Positions 41,559 to 51,955 of a DNA stretch of 64,000 nt are shown here, in pieces. The position numbers were made by a program, and so were the translations under genes. The DNA is taken from assembly GCA_016185205.1 (NCBI GenBank), contig JACPOA010000034.1, positions 1-64,000 on the forward strand, written 5' to 3'. Source of the DNA: Hyphomicrobiales bacterium (lineage in GTDB: Bacteria > Pseudomonadota > Alphaproteobacteria > Rhizobiales > Xanthobacteraceae). The notes beneath the pieces are model-generated. The model had not been told where the DNA came from, ran no database searches, and worked only from the letters and a program-made list of their open reading frames with translations. The first letter of the stretch is position 1, and every line of letters begins with the position of its first letter.

Positions 41559-42065
41559 ATTCTCCTCCTGTTTGGACTCTTGCCATCGATTGTTCAAGAA
41601 ATAATTAACAAATGCATTGGATTTGAAGGAGTTTATTCCGATCGCGCGCGGTCGGATCGACCGGCATCGCCACGTCGGGCGCCAGCACCGCGTCGCGCGC
41701 ACCGGGAGCCGCGATCAGCGCACTGTTCGGCCCGTCTTAACTACGATCTCGCCGGAACGAGCCCGGCGATGACGTTCGTATTTGCGGCGATGCGCGCGAC
41801 AGCGATCGGTTGTCGAGGAAGCTCCGCAGCTTCCTTGACCGGCTCGGGTGCTTCAGCTTACGCGAGCGCCCTCGCCTCAATCCGGCGGATACGCTCGCGG
41901 GTGACCAAAAACTGCTGGCCGACTTCTTCCAGCGTGTGGGTCGGTGTTCATGCCGCGGCGTATGCGCGAGCCGCGCGCGCGCAATCGCCCTGTTGCCCCG
42001 CGCCCCGGCGCCGCTACGATGGCCGTCCAGACGATCTGCCCCATCCTTGCCCCCACGGAGCCGTC
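41559..42065. other. Gene-poor stretch containing rpoD fragment A
   Basis: Upstream region of the GGDEF-EAL gene (ribosome site and leader), then about 200 bases with no recognised feature, then a decayed copy of the rpoD 3' end (41810-41955), and about 110 bases leading to the DUF1330 gene. Confidence 0.5.
41810..41955 (-). pseudogene. rpoD 3'-end fragment A
   Basis: About 145 bases align with 46664-46813, the last 50 codons of rpoD, from TTGTCGAGGAAGCTCC at the stop end to GGTGTTCATGCCG. It has an extra G (frameshift in GTGTGGGTCGG) and an in-frame stop, so it is dead. It begins at the rpoD stop-codon region, as fragment C does. Confidence 0.8.
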
Positions 42066-42359
42066 ATGCCCAAGGCCTATTGGATCACCTGCTATCGCGA
42101 GATCAAGGACCCCGCCAAGGTCGCCGCCTACGCCAAGCTGGCGGGGCCGGCGCTGGCGCCGTTCGGCGCGCGCTATCTCTGCCGCGGCACCGCCAACGCC
42201 ACCTTCGAGCAGGGCCTGAAGGAGCGCGTCGTGGTGTCGGAATGGCCGAGCGTCGAACAGGCGGTCGCCGCGCATAACGGCCCGGCCTATCAGGAGGCGT
42301 TGAAGGCGCTCGGCGACGGCGCGGTGCGCGACATCCGCATCGTCGAAGGGCTGGAGTAG
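42066..42359 (+). CDS. DUF1330 family protein
   Basis: 97 residues, MPKAYWITCYREIKDPAKVA followed by AYAKLAGPALAPFGARYLCR and ERVVVSEWPSVEQAVA. This is the alpha-beta ferredoxin-like (dimeric barrel) DUF1330 fold. Function unknown. Convergent with the MltB-like gene. Confidence 0.88.
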   Translation: MPKAYWITCYREIKDPAKVAAYAKLAGPALAPFGARYLCRGTANATFEQGLKERVVVSEWPSVEQAVAAHNGPAYQEALKALGDGAVRDIRIVEGLE

Positions 42360-42367
42360 GCCGCGCC

Positions 42368-43177
42368 TCACGGCCCCGCGATTCGCTCGGCCATTAGGAC
42401 CATGGTCTTGCGATAGACCTCGGAGCGGTTCCACTCGCGCATCGCCTGGAAATTCGCCGTGCCTTCGCCAAACGGCGCGCCCGCCTGCCAGCCGCTGACC
42501 TTCAGGAGATTGGCGGTCGAGGCCAGCACGTCCGGCACGCTGTGGCGCAGATCGACGTGGCCGTTGCCGTCGTAGTCGACGCCGTACTTGATGTAGGACG
42601 ACGGCAGGAACTGGGTCTGGCCGATCTCGCCGGCATAGGCGCCGATCAGGTCGCGCAGCGGCAGGTCGCCGCGCTGCACAATCTGCAAGGCGGCGATCAG
42701 CTCGCGCTGGAACAGCTCGGTGCGGCGGCAATCATGCGCCAGAGTGGCGATCGTGCGGACCACCGGCAGCTTGCCCATGTCGCCGGTGCCGTTGTCGCTT
42801 TCGAGCGTCCAGATCGCCATCAGCAGACTCGCCGGCACGCCGAACTGCCGCTCGATGCGCGACAGCAGTTGCGCGTGGCGGACCATCAGCGACTTGGCGC
42901 GCTTGATGCGCGCCGGGATGACGCGGGTGGCGGCGTATTGCTCGAAACTCTTGGCGTGGAACATGCCGCGCTGGCGGCGGTCGAACGCCATAACCGCCGG
43001 ATCGAGCGTGATGCCGGCAAAGGCGGCATCGATGACGCCGCGCGAGATGCCGGCGGCCTGGGCCTCGCCCGCCATCGCGGCAATGAAGGTGTTGAAATCG
43101 CCGCCGCAGCGCGCGGCGTTGGCCGGCGTGGCGAGCAGGAGGGTGAGGAGCAGGGCTGCGAGAATGCGTGTGATCAT
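42368..43177 (-). CDS. Lytic murein transglycosylase, MltB family
   Basis: 269 residues: signal peptide (ITRILAALLLTLLLATPANA), then the MltB/SLT-2 domain with the catalytic Glu in AIWTLESDNGTGDMGKLPV, IGAYAGEIGQTQFLPSSYIK and NGHVDLRHSVPDVLASTANL. Lytic cleavage of peptidoglycan in the periplasm. ATG 43177 precedes the signal peptide. It ends near the DUF1330 stop. Confidence 0.9.
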   Translation of the reverse strand: MITRILAALLLTLLLATPANAARCGGDFNTFIAAMAGEAQAAGISRGVIDAAFAGITLDPAVMAFDRRQRGMFHAKSFEQYAATRVIPARIKRAKSLMVRHAQLLSRIERQFGVPASLLMAIWTLESDNGTGDMGKLPVVRTIATLAHDCRRTELFQRELIAALQIVQRGDLPLRDLIGAYAGEIGQTQFLPSSYIKYGVDYDGNGHVDLRHSVPDVLASTANLLKVSGWQAGAPFGEGTANFQAMREWNRSEVYRKTMVLMAERIAGP

Positions 43178-43194
43178 GGTGGAAGCATTGCCCA

Positions 43195-43400
43195 ACCGCT
43201 CATTCCCGCGCAAGCGCCTTTTGTTGTCATTCCGGGGCGCGAGCCATAAGCGCGTTTACGCGCGTCTTCGACGCGCTGTGGCGAGCGAACCCGGAATCCA
43301 GGGTTACGCGTCGACGTCATTTTCATGGCTCTGGATTCCGGATCCGGCGCGGAGCCTGTCATCGGGCCGCGCTTCGCGCGGACCCGTTGGCGCCGTCCCG
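43195..43400. repeat. Intergenic repeat cluster (ATTCCGGG / CGTCATT type)
   Basis: Alternating inverted blocks such as GTCATTCCGGGGCGCGAGCC, an inner palindrome ACGCGTCGAAGACGCG-like, and GAACCCGGAATCCAGGG, mirrored by TGGATTCCGGATCCGGCG and GTCCCGGAATGAC. This is the common rhizobial repeat that ends in GGAATGAC; it probably forms long hairpins and provides the 3' end of the next minus-strand gene. Confidence 0.7.
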
Positions 43401-43613
43401 GAATGACAAGGATTTCTCCGCGTCCTCCCCGCCCAGCGCGGCGAGGCGCGCTCGTAGCGCCTTGCTGATCTGCGCCTGCACCCGCGGCCAGTCGCGCGCC
43501 CTCTGCTCGGGCGACGACCGCGGGGCATTGGCGCAATTGTAGTTCGGCGCCATGCAGCCGCGATTGCGCCGGCAGAGCGGCTCCTTGCAGCCGCGCCAGC
43601 TGTTGATGAACAT
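43359..43613 (-). CDS. Small Cys-rich conserved hypothetical protein (start uncertain)
   Basis: Frame with FINSWRGCKEPLCRRNRGCM and APNYNCANAPRSSPEQRARD, a pattern with four closely spaced cysteines that resembles a family of small rhizobial proteins. Upstream in frame (PPPDKDAFRYQLARRIAM) the similarity continues but there is no ATG, GTG or TTG, so either ATG 43613 is the start or the N terminus is damaged. The C terminus runs into the repeat. Function unknown; four Cys could bind a metal. Confidence 0.42.
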   Translation of the reverse strand: MFINSWRGCKEPLCRRNRGCMAPNYNCANAPRSSPEQRARDWPRVQAQISKALRARLAALGGEDAEKSLSFRDGANGSARSAAR

Positions 43614-43857
43614 GGCGATCCGGCGCGCGAGCTGGTAGCGGAAGGCGTCCTTGTCTGGCGGCGGCGCCCGCTCTCGCGGCTTTTCTGTCCCCGTGGCCGT
43701 GCTTCCGGGAGGGCAACCGGGCGCGGCTTGAAGGCCGTCCCATCCAGGCGGCTCCCGCCGCCCTTCGTCGCCCGCCGCGTCCAGCCCTTTAAGGGCAGCC
43801 GGTCATAGTGCCGGCGTGGGGAAAGAGCGCCGACGGGTCGAGTGCGACGCCGGTAAG

Positions 43858-43950
43858 CGCCTGGCGGATCCACCAGGTCGCATAGGTCGAGAACTTGTAG
43901 CCGCGGCGGTATTCGAATTTGTCGACCGCCCTCATCAGGCCGATGTCGGA
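43858..43950 (-). pseudogene. rpoD internal fragment B (region 2)
   Basis: About 90 bases match 47188-47277 of rpoD with few changes: CTGGCGGATCCACCAGGT, GTCGAGAACTTGTAGCCGCGGCGG, TTGTCGACCGCC. They encode [20 protein letters not shown]. It is isolated and breaks off at both ends. A source in another sigma gene was considered, but the match is closest to this rpoD. Confidence 0.7.
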
Positions 43951-44127
43951 ATTTGAGCTGTCGGCCGGATTGGGCGTGTAGCCCGGATGAAGCGCCAGCG
44001 AAATCCGGGTTCAGCCGATCGTCTCGCTAACAGCTGAAGAATGTTCCGCTGTGAGCGGAGTTCGCCCGATACCGGATCATTGATGAAGTGCCTCCGGATC
44101 GCTGCCGCTTCATCCGGACTAAGGTTG
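43951..44127. other. Intergenic region with GTAGCCCGGATG repeat
   Basis: Contains GTAGCCCGGATGAAGCGCC and GAAATCCGGG (43977-44013), a common rhizobial repeat of inverted type, plus a short hairpin-forming stretch (TTCCGCTGTGAGCGGAG, about 44043-44059). No gene. Confidence 0.55.
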
Positions 44128-45864
44128 CTATTCAGTCACGATTAGGTTCTTGGAACTGCCATCGCAGGTACCGAGGTAAATGGCTGGGCGGCCATCGTTG
44201 GTGACCGCGCTGTCGCTGAAATGGGCGCAGCGGTTTTCGGTGAAGGCACGGAGCTCGAAGCTGCGCCCTTCGCGCTGGACCAGAAGGAACCTCTGCTCGT
44301 CGGCCTGTGGGTTGCAGGTCGCTATCTCAAGCTTGTGACGTCCGCTCCCATCGGTGAACGGGGCGCCCACCGTCAAGCAGCGGGGTGAGGCTTGGTTGCG
44401 CACTCGGTAGAGTTTCAGGGACTGCTGGAACCCGAGATTCGTCATGGTCGTCGCGGCTGGCTCGAACGTCCATTGCTGGACCGGCAGGTTCGTACACGCG
44501 GCCCGACCCACTTCAAAGCTGACAGCCGTCGGCACCCGTGTCACGCACTGCACGTGGTGCGGGCCCACCAGACGGATCGGTGTGTTTGTCAGTGGCGTGA
44601 CCACCCCGTGACCGAACACCGTCCGCAGGTCCAAGACCGCCTGCTGCGCCGCTCGCCGGACGTTTTCCGCCATCTGCATCGCCCGGTTGGGATCGGATCC
44701 GAACAGAATGTCCGCACTGCGCCAAAGCCGAACAACCAAGGGGACGAAAGAATCGATGTGGGCCGGCACGTCCGCGATCTCGATCTGATCCCCCATCGAG
44801 GCGAGGGTGCGAATCAGCTGATAGCGCAGGCCGTTGTCCAGATGGGCCATTTGGGCAAGAATCGACGTCTGTGAAACCGATGGCTTTGCTCCGACGTTGA
44901 GGATTTGGTCGAGGCCGTGCGGAATGAACCGGAATCGCGTGCGCTGGATCGGCGTCTGCGCGGGCGGATCATCGAACACAAAGGCGTTGTTTCGATTGGA
45001 CAGAAAACCATCCCCGCTCTTCAGGAAGATCTCCGTCGCCCAGAAGTCGATGAAGGGCGGCAGATCAAGTGTTTTCGCCAGCGCCGTTGCGGGAAAGTTC
45101 TGCACCTGGTTGACCGCGAACAGGAAGTCCTGATTCGCCGTTGCCGACCACTCGACCTGCAATTGGTTGTTGGCAATGATGATCTGGGTGAAGTCGTCCG
45201 GAAACTCGAATTCGTACAGGCTGCCGGAAGGCACGTTCGTGAGATCGGCGCGGCGGCGGAAGAAATCCTTTTTCACTGGCTCGGTGAGCACATAGAGCCC
45301 GAGGAATACGAGGGGAGCCGATGCTGCGTCGCGCCGGTACAGCGCGGCGAAGCTGCACATGGGTGCCGGGAGACCCATGATCCGGAACACGTAGTAGCCG
45401 GCGCACTGGCGGAACAGATCGCTGTCTTGTCTGGAATTCTCGAGCGAGAGATGTGTGGTCCCGAGGTGACTCTCGGCCACAGCCTCGTTCGCGGGGAGGT
45501 TTCTGTCGAGGGTGAGCGTGAGCGACGGTTTGGTGGTGTGAAATGAACCGCAGAACGATTTCTTCTTGATGCCGATCTGCTGGTAGAGTTGCTCCGTCCT
45601 TGTCTCCCCCTCGGTGATCACGGTCGCATTGGTCGAGTGCCAAGGGTAGCGGGGGCTGGAAGGGGGCCACGCGAAAATGCAAACGCCACTCGCCGGCTGT
45701 TCGGCCGCCATCGCGGCCCATGTCGCCTGCGGCATCTCTAGGATGATCGACAAGGCAGTGCGGGGATTGAAGAGCTGTTCGAATGGGGTTTGGGCATGCG
45801 CCGCTTGAACCGACCCAGGCAGCGCGAGAACGGCGCAAGACAACACTTTGACGAGGCCGTGCAT
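44128..45864 (-). CDS. CotH-kinase-like exported protein with C-terminal trefoil-like domain
   Basis: 578 residues with a signal peptide (VKVLSCAVLALPGSVQAAHA). The central part has CotH-type features: KSFCGSFHTTKPSLTLTLDR, SLENSRQDSDLFRQCAGYYV, GLYVLTEPVKKDFFRRR and GSLYEFEFPDDF. The last 130 residues (QWTFEPA, LYRVRNQASPRCLTV, CAHFSDSA) have the Q-x-W and repeat pattern of a ricin-type lectin domain. CotH proteins are atypical kinases of spore or secreted proteins; in this non-sporulating group the substrate is unknown. Codon use is less GC-rich than in neighbours, suggesting transfer. Confidence 0.78.
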   Translation of the reverse strand: MHGLVKVLSCAVLALPGSVQAAHAQTPFEQLFNPRTALSIILEMPQATWAAMAAEQPASGVCIFAWPPSSPRYPWHSTNATVITEGETRTEQLYQQIGIKKKSFCGSFHTTKPSLTLTLDRNLPANEAVAESHLGTTHLSLENSRQDSDLFRQCAGYYVFRIMGLPAPMCSFAALYRRDAASAPLVFLGLYVLTEPVKKDFFRRRADLTNVPSGSLYEFEFPDDFTQIIIANNQLQVEWSATANQDFLFAVNQVQNFPATALAKTLDLPPFIDFWATEIFLKSGDGFLSNRNNAFVFDDPPAQTPIQRTRFRFIPHGLDQILNVGAKPSVSQTSILAQMAHLDNGLRYQLIRTLASMGDQIEIADVPAHIDSFVPLVVRLWRSADILFGSDPNRAMQMAENVRRAAQQAVLDLRTVFGHGVVTPLTNTPIRLVGPHHVQCVTRVPTAVSFEVGRAACTNLPVQQWTFEPAATTMTNLGFQQSLKLYRVRNQASPRCLTVGAPFTDGSGRHKLEIATCNPQADEQRFLLVQREGRSFELRAFTENRCAHFSDSAVTNDGRPAIYLGTCDGSSKNLIVTE

Positions 45865-46127
45865 GTCATCCCTCCCCGACGTCTACGAGTAGGGTAGTAT
45901 TACCTCTTATTATATTCTAAATATATTAGCACAACCGCCGGTTAAGGCAATCAGACGCTCAGAATGAGGGCGGATTGACCTCAGTTGTCCAGGAAGCTGC
46001 GCAATTTGCACGACCGGCTCGGATGCTTCAGCTTCCTCAGCGCCTTGGCCTCGATCTGGCGGATGCCCCGCCGGTCAAGTCGGCGGGCTGAAGGCTCACC
46101 GCGCGTGACCGAAAACTACCGGCCACC
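45865..46127. other. Intergenic region with rpoD fragment C
   Basis: AT-richer stretch (45890-45950, TATTATATTCTAAATATATTAG) upstream of the CotH-like gene, likely its promoter region, followed by rpoD fragment C (45981-46127). Confidence 0.6.
45981..46127 (-). pseudogene. rpoD 3'-end fragment C
   Basis: Aligns with the 3' end of rpoD from its stop region (TCAGTTGTCCAGGAAGCTGC) up to CGCGTGACCGAAAACTACCGGCC. About 33 extra bases containing the palindrome CCCGCCGGTCAAGTCGGCGGG interrupt it. It shares its left end with fragment A and lies 680 bases from the intact gene. Probably a relic of repeated 3'-end duplication. Confidence 0.78.
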
Positions 46128-46436
46128 TTATTCCGCCGCCACCCGGGTCAATTCACCCGCCGCCGCCATGCGCTCGTGCAGCGCGATGGGGTCGAGGTCG
46201 AAGCCGTTCGGCCAGGTGAGCGCGCCAAGCTCGACAAAGACGCGCGCGAAAAACGCCGGGTCCTTGAGCGGCCGCACCATCTCGCCATCGCGCGCGGCCG
46301 TCGACGAAAAATCATGGATGCCGACAGAGCCATCGGAAAAGCCGACGCGCAGCCGGTAACCGCCCATGGCCTTCACGGAGACAACATCAATCATGGGGGC
46401 CTGCGACCCGGAAGCAGCGGCCGTCCGTTTGCGCAT
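46128..46436 (-). CDS. DUF2442 family protein
   Basis: 102 residues (or 88 from ATG 46394). It has MIDVVSVKAMGGYRLRVGFS, DGSVGIHDFSSTAARDGEM and a C-terminal helical part; the plan fits DUF2442, small proteins often found near toxin-antitoxin genes and mobile elements. No partner gene is seen. Its stop lies exactly at the edge of rpoD fragment C. Confidence 0.75.
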   Translation of the reverse strand: MRKRTAAASGSQAPMIDVVSVKAMGGYRLRVGFSDGSVGIHDFSSTAARDGEMVRPLKDPAFFARVFVELGALTWPNGFDLDPIALHERMAAAGELTRVAAE

Positions 46437-46552
46437 GATGCCAATTCTCCATCAACTCGGCTTGCCTAAGCACCACCCAGGACTTTACCAAATTCGCCTG
46501 CTTGCGGGGAAGCGAGCCAACCCGGCCTCAGGCTGAGGCGGAGAGAGGTTGA

Positions 46553-46590
46553 AAAGAAAGCGGCGGGCTTCAAACCCGCCGTTTCGATTT
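46553..46590 (-). terminator. Rho-independent terminator of rpoD
   Basis: On the minus strand AACGGCGGG-TTTGAAG-CCCGCCGCTT is followed by TCTTTTC; located 70 bases downstream of the rpoD stop. Confidence 0.8.
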
Positions 46591-46659
46591 GGAAAAAAGC
46601 TGGGTCCCGGTTCTGCGACGCACCACTTCGTGCTGCGCCGCGCCCGGGACACGAGCGAG

Positions 46660-48849
<2,190 letters not shown>

Positions 48850-49070
48850 CTCAGCGCCCGCGGGGTGCCCGCGTCCTCTTTATCCAAGCGGATGGCCAAA
48901 AAGGGCCGCGCCCGCAAAGGCGCCGCCCCGAATCAGGTCGTCAGTGTCCTCGGAACCCGCTTAAGCTCCGATTAACCCTGAAAAAACCCGCGGGAATCGA
49001 CCTTTATTCCCAGCCGGTCAGGCAATTCCGTGCCGGCTTCAAAGCCGTCGGTCAAGCGCAAAAGCCAAGC

Positions 49071-51044
49071 TCACAGGCTACGCGCGCCCCGACCGGAAGA
49101 GGCGCCAAAACCCTCGATCAGGGCCTCGGTGCCGTCCATCCGGGCCAGGCGCGCCTTGACGTCGCGCAGCCGCAAATAGTTGGCCTCGCTGTTGTCCTGG
49201 CCCAGCGCCTGCTCGGCGTCCTTGAGCTCCTTAGTTAGTGAATGCCACTGCCGATGCAAGGCGACGAGCTGCTGCCAGGTCACCAAAACGTCCTCCGGCG
49301 CGGCGTCGGGCCTTGCCCCCCAGACCGAGGAGGTGGTGATCGAGGCGGCTATGCGCTCCATCGCCTCGGTGAGATGGCGGGCGGCCAGTTCCGTCTTGAG
49401 GGCCGTGCTATCTGCCGCCGCGGCATGGGCGGCGATGTCGATCAGGGCGCATTTGAGCCGCTCGGCGTCGGCATGGCGGAACTCGAGCGAGGCCAGTTCC
49501 TCCAGATGGTCGTGCAGCAGCCAGGGATAGTTGAGCGCGGCCTGCAGGATCAGCGCCTCGCGCTTGGGCACCATGGTGCGAGCCCCACGATGCAGCGGAC
49601 TTGCGGCGAGCTGCCGGCTGACCACCACATAGGGGGTGTTGTGCGAGCCGACCTCCGGCCGCTGCGCCCCGCCCGTGCGCGGCTGCCATGGGCCTTTCGG
49701 GCGCTCGCGCCAGTTCTGCTGCCCTTGTCCGCGCGGCGGAAAAGTTCCCCGCGCTGCTCGCGCCGGGGCGAAAAACTGTTGCAGGCGGGTCTGGAAATCC
49801 TGCCGGTAATATTTGCGCACGGCGTCGTCGCCGATGCCGGCGGTGACCTCGTGGATGCGCGCCTCCAGCGCGGCGCGCCGTTCCGGCGTGTCGAACGAAT
49901 GCCCTTCCGTCTCGCGTGTCCACAGCATGGCGGCGAGCGGGCGGGCCGCGGCGATCACCTCCGCCACCGCCTCGCGGCCGGCCGAGCGCACCAGATCGTC
50001 GGGGTCCTGGCCTTGCGGCAGCAGCGCGAATTTCAGGCTCTTGCCGGGTTTCAGCCGCGGCATCGCCAGCTCGACCGCGCGATAGGCCGCGCGCAGGCCG
50101 GCATTGTCGCCGTCGAAGCAGAGCACCGGCTCGTCCGCCATCTTCCACAGCAGGCCGAGCTGGTCCTCGGTGAGCGCCGTGCCGAGCGGCGCCACCGTGG
50201 CCGGGAAGCCGGCCGTCACCATGGCAATGACGTCGACATAGCCTTCAACCGCGATCACCGGCACGCCCTTTTGCGCGCCGTCATGCGCCGCCTGGCGGGC
50301 GGTAGCGATGTTGTAGAGCGTGGCGCCCTTATGGAAGAGCGGTGTCTCCGGCGAATTGAGATATTTCGCCTGTGCGTCTTTCTCCATGGCGCGACCGCCG
50401 AAGGCGATGACGCGGCCACGCAAGTCGGTGATCGGGAACATCACGCGATCGCGGAAACGGTCGAACGGTACCGGGATGTCGCCGCCGGCGATCAGCAGGC
50501 CGGCCTCCACCATGTCCTCAACCGGAATGCCGTGTGAGCCGAGATGCTCCTTGAGCGCGAAGCGCTCGCCCGGCGCAAAGCCAAGGCGAAACTTGAGCTG
50601 CGTCGCCGGATCGAGACCGCGATCGGCGAGATAGCCGCGCGCCTTGGCACCCGTGCGCGAGGCCAGCGTCGCCTCGAAGAATTTCGCCGCCAACTCCATG
50701 ACGTCATGCAGCGTCTTGCGCCGCGCGTCGCGCGCCTCATCCTCGTGCGAGACTTTCGGCAGCGGCACGCCGGCCATCGAGGCCAGCCGCTCCACCGCTT
50801 CAGGGAAGGAGACGCCTTCTGATTCCATAACGAAATCGAAGATGCTGCCGTTCTTGCCGGAGGAGAAATCGAACCAGGCCTGCTTCTGGTCGTTCACGAA
50901 GAAGGACGGCGTCTTTTCCTTGTTGAACGGCGACAAGCCCTTGAACTCGCGGCCGGCGCGCGTGAGCTTGACGCGCCTGCCCACGACTTCCGAGACCGGA
51001 AGCCGGGCTTTCAGCTCATCGAGGAACTGGGGCGTGAAGCGCAT
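49071..51044 (-). CDS. dnaG: DNA primase DnaG, zinc ligands missing
   Basis: 657 residues, makes RNA primers for replication. The N-terminal domain has GLSPFNKEKTPSFFVNDQKQ followed by AWFDFSSGKNGSIFDFVM, so the usual Cys-x2-His...Cys-x2-Cys ligands read S-x2-N...D-x2-S. The TOPRIM catalytic parts VIAVEGYVDVIAM and CFDGDNAGLRAAYRA are intact, as is the GRVIAFGGRAM block. A Pro/Arg-rich linker precedes the C-terminal helicase-binding domain. It starts MRFTPQFLDELKARLPVSEV, typical for the family. Confidence 0.95.
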   Translation of the reverse strand: MRFTPQFLDELKARLPVSEVVGRRVKLTRAGREFKGLSPFNKEKTPSFFVNDQKQAWFDFSSGKNGSIFDFVMESEGVSFPEAVERLASMAGVPLPKVSHEDEARDARRKTLHDVMELAAKFFEATLASRTGAKARGYLADRGLDPATQLKFRLGFAPGERFALKEHLGSHGIPVEDMVEAGLLIAGGDIPVPFDRFRDRVMFPITDLRGRVIAFGGRAMEKDAQAKYLNSPETPLFHKGATLYNIATARQAAHDGAQKGVPVIAVEGYVDVIAMVTAGFPATVAPLGTALTEDQLGLLWKMADEPVLCFDGDNAGLRAAYRAVELAMPRLKPGKSLKFALLPQGQDPDDLVRSAGREAVAEVIAAARPLAAMLWTRETEGHSFDTPERRAALEARIHEVTAGIGDDAVRKYYRQDFQTRLQQFFAPARAARGTFPPRGQGQQNWRERPKGPWQPRTGGAQRPEVGSHNTPYVVVSRQLAASPLHRGARTMVPKREALILQAALNYPWLLHDHLEELASLEFRHADAERLKCALIDIAAHAAAADSTALKTELAARHLTEAMERIAASITTSSVWGARPDAAPEDVLVTWQQLVALHRQWHSLTKELKDAEQALGQDNSEANYLRLRDVKARLARMDGTEALIEGFGASSGRGARSL

Positions 51045-51224
51045 GGGTCATGCGCCGCGCTTTTCGTCGCGCGGCGTTCTGGTCTCGCGGATTGGCCGAA
51101 TCGGTCGCGCCATCATAGGCCGGCAAATGCAGAGTTTCCGGGGCGCGGGCGGGAACCTGCATCAAGGACCGTGAATCGGGGCGTTTTGCTCGTTATTCAC
51201 AGGGCGTAAAGTCCGACGGTGCTC

Positions 51225-51253
51225 TTGACCATTTTATCATACGTTTGTATATA
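51225..51253 (+). promoter_or_regulatory. Promoter of brnTA with palindrome over -10
   Basis: TTGACC (51225-51230), a 17-base spacer and TATATA (51248-51253). The -10 lies within the palindrome TGTATATACA (51246-51255), a likely operator for the BrnA ribbon-helix-helix antitoxin, which is known in this family to repress its own operon. Confidence 0.6.
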
Positions 51254-51275
51254 CATGCTAATTGGATGATCGGCG

Positions 51276-51551
51276 ATGAGGTCGTTTTCGGGTTTCGAAT
51301 GGGACGATAACAAGCGCCGCGCGAATGTTGCAAAACATGGTCTCGATTTTGTCGACGCGACAGAGGTATTCGCCGATCCCAGACAGCATACTTACCGATC
51401 GCCACATCGGTCCGGCGAAGAGCGTTTTGTGTCGATCGGAAGCGTGCGCGGAAGACTGATCGCGGTCGTGTTCACGCAACGCGGCGACAAGCTTCGAATT
51501 ATTTCGGCCCGACCCGTGCGACAAAACGAACGAGCGCAATATGACCGCTAA
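51276..51551 (+). CDS. brnT: BrnT-type toxin (ribonuclease)
   Basis: 91 residues with the BrnT pattern: FEWDDNKRRANVAKHGLDFV DAT in the N-terminal half, then RFVSIGSVRGRLIAVVFTQR and the conserved end LRIISARPVRQNERAQYDR. BrnT is a RelE-like mRNA interferase held inactive by BrnA. It overlaps brnA by 11 bases. Confidence 0.9.
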   Translation: MRSFSGFEWDDNKRRANVAKHGLDFVDATEVFADPRQHTYRSPHRSGEERFVSIGSVRGRLIAVVFTQRGDKLRIISARPVRQNERAQYDR

Positions 51552-51915
51552 GAGCAAGCATCGGGAACATATCGTCACGCTGGTGGCTTCGCTACCGGAC
51601 GGGACGCATATTATCGAGCATCCTGATGGCAAGCTCGAACGCCAGAAAAGTGAAACTGATTGGGAAAAGCTGCACAATACGACCGACGAAGAGATCGAAG
51701 CGCAGATCGCCAACGATCCTGACTGGAGCGACGACTGGAATTGGGGCGACGCCGTTCTCGTGATCCCGCCGAAGAAGAAGGCAATCTCGATTCGAGTCGA
51801 CGAGGACGTGCTGGATTATTTCAAGACCGAGGGCGCCGGCTATCAGCGCCGCATCAACGCGGTGCTGCGCTCCTACATGCAGCAGAAGAAGAGCAAGAAG
51901 AGGAAGCGGGCGTAG
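51541..51915 (+). CDS. brnA: BrnA-type antitoxin
   Basis: 124 residues. The C-terminal ribbon-helix-helix domain reads KKAISIRVDEDVLDYFKTEG then AGYQRRINAVLRSYMQQKKS; the acidic N-terminal part (EEIEAQIANDPDWSDDWNW) resembles the toxin-binding segment of the family. It neutralises BrnT and probably binds the palindrome at the promoter. The Lys/Arg-rich end is followed by a hairpin. Confidence 0.9.
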   Translation: MTAKSKHREHIVTLVASLPDGTHIIEHPDGKLERQKSETDWEKLHNTTDEEIEAQIANDPDWSDDWNWGDAVLVIPPKKKAISIRVDEDVLDYFKTEGAGYQRRINAVLRSYMQQKKSKKRKRA

Positions 51916-51925
51916 ATGCTTTCTT

Positions 51926-51952
51926 CACCTCTCCCCGCGCGGGGAGAGAGAA
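51926..51952. terminator. Hairpin repeat after brnA
   Basis: CTCTCCCCGC-GCGGGGAGAG is a perfect hairpin just after the brnA stop; it belongs to the same CCTCCCC-like repeat family and may terminate from both sides. Confidence 0.6.
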
Positions 51953-51955
51953 AGC

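Noticed and set aside
43304-43873. 189-codon minus-strand frames around 43.2-43.9 kb
   Set aside because: They run across intergenic repeats in frames without similarity; only the frame with the Cys-rich segment (43359-43613) was kept.
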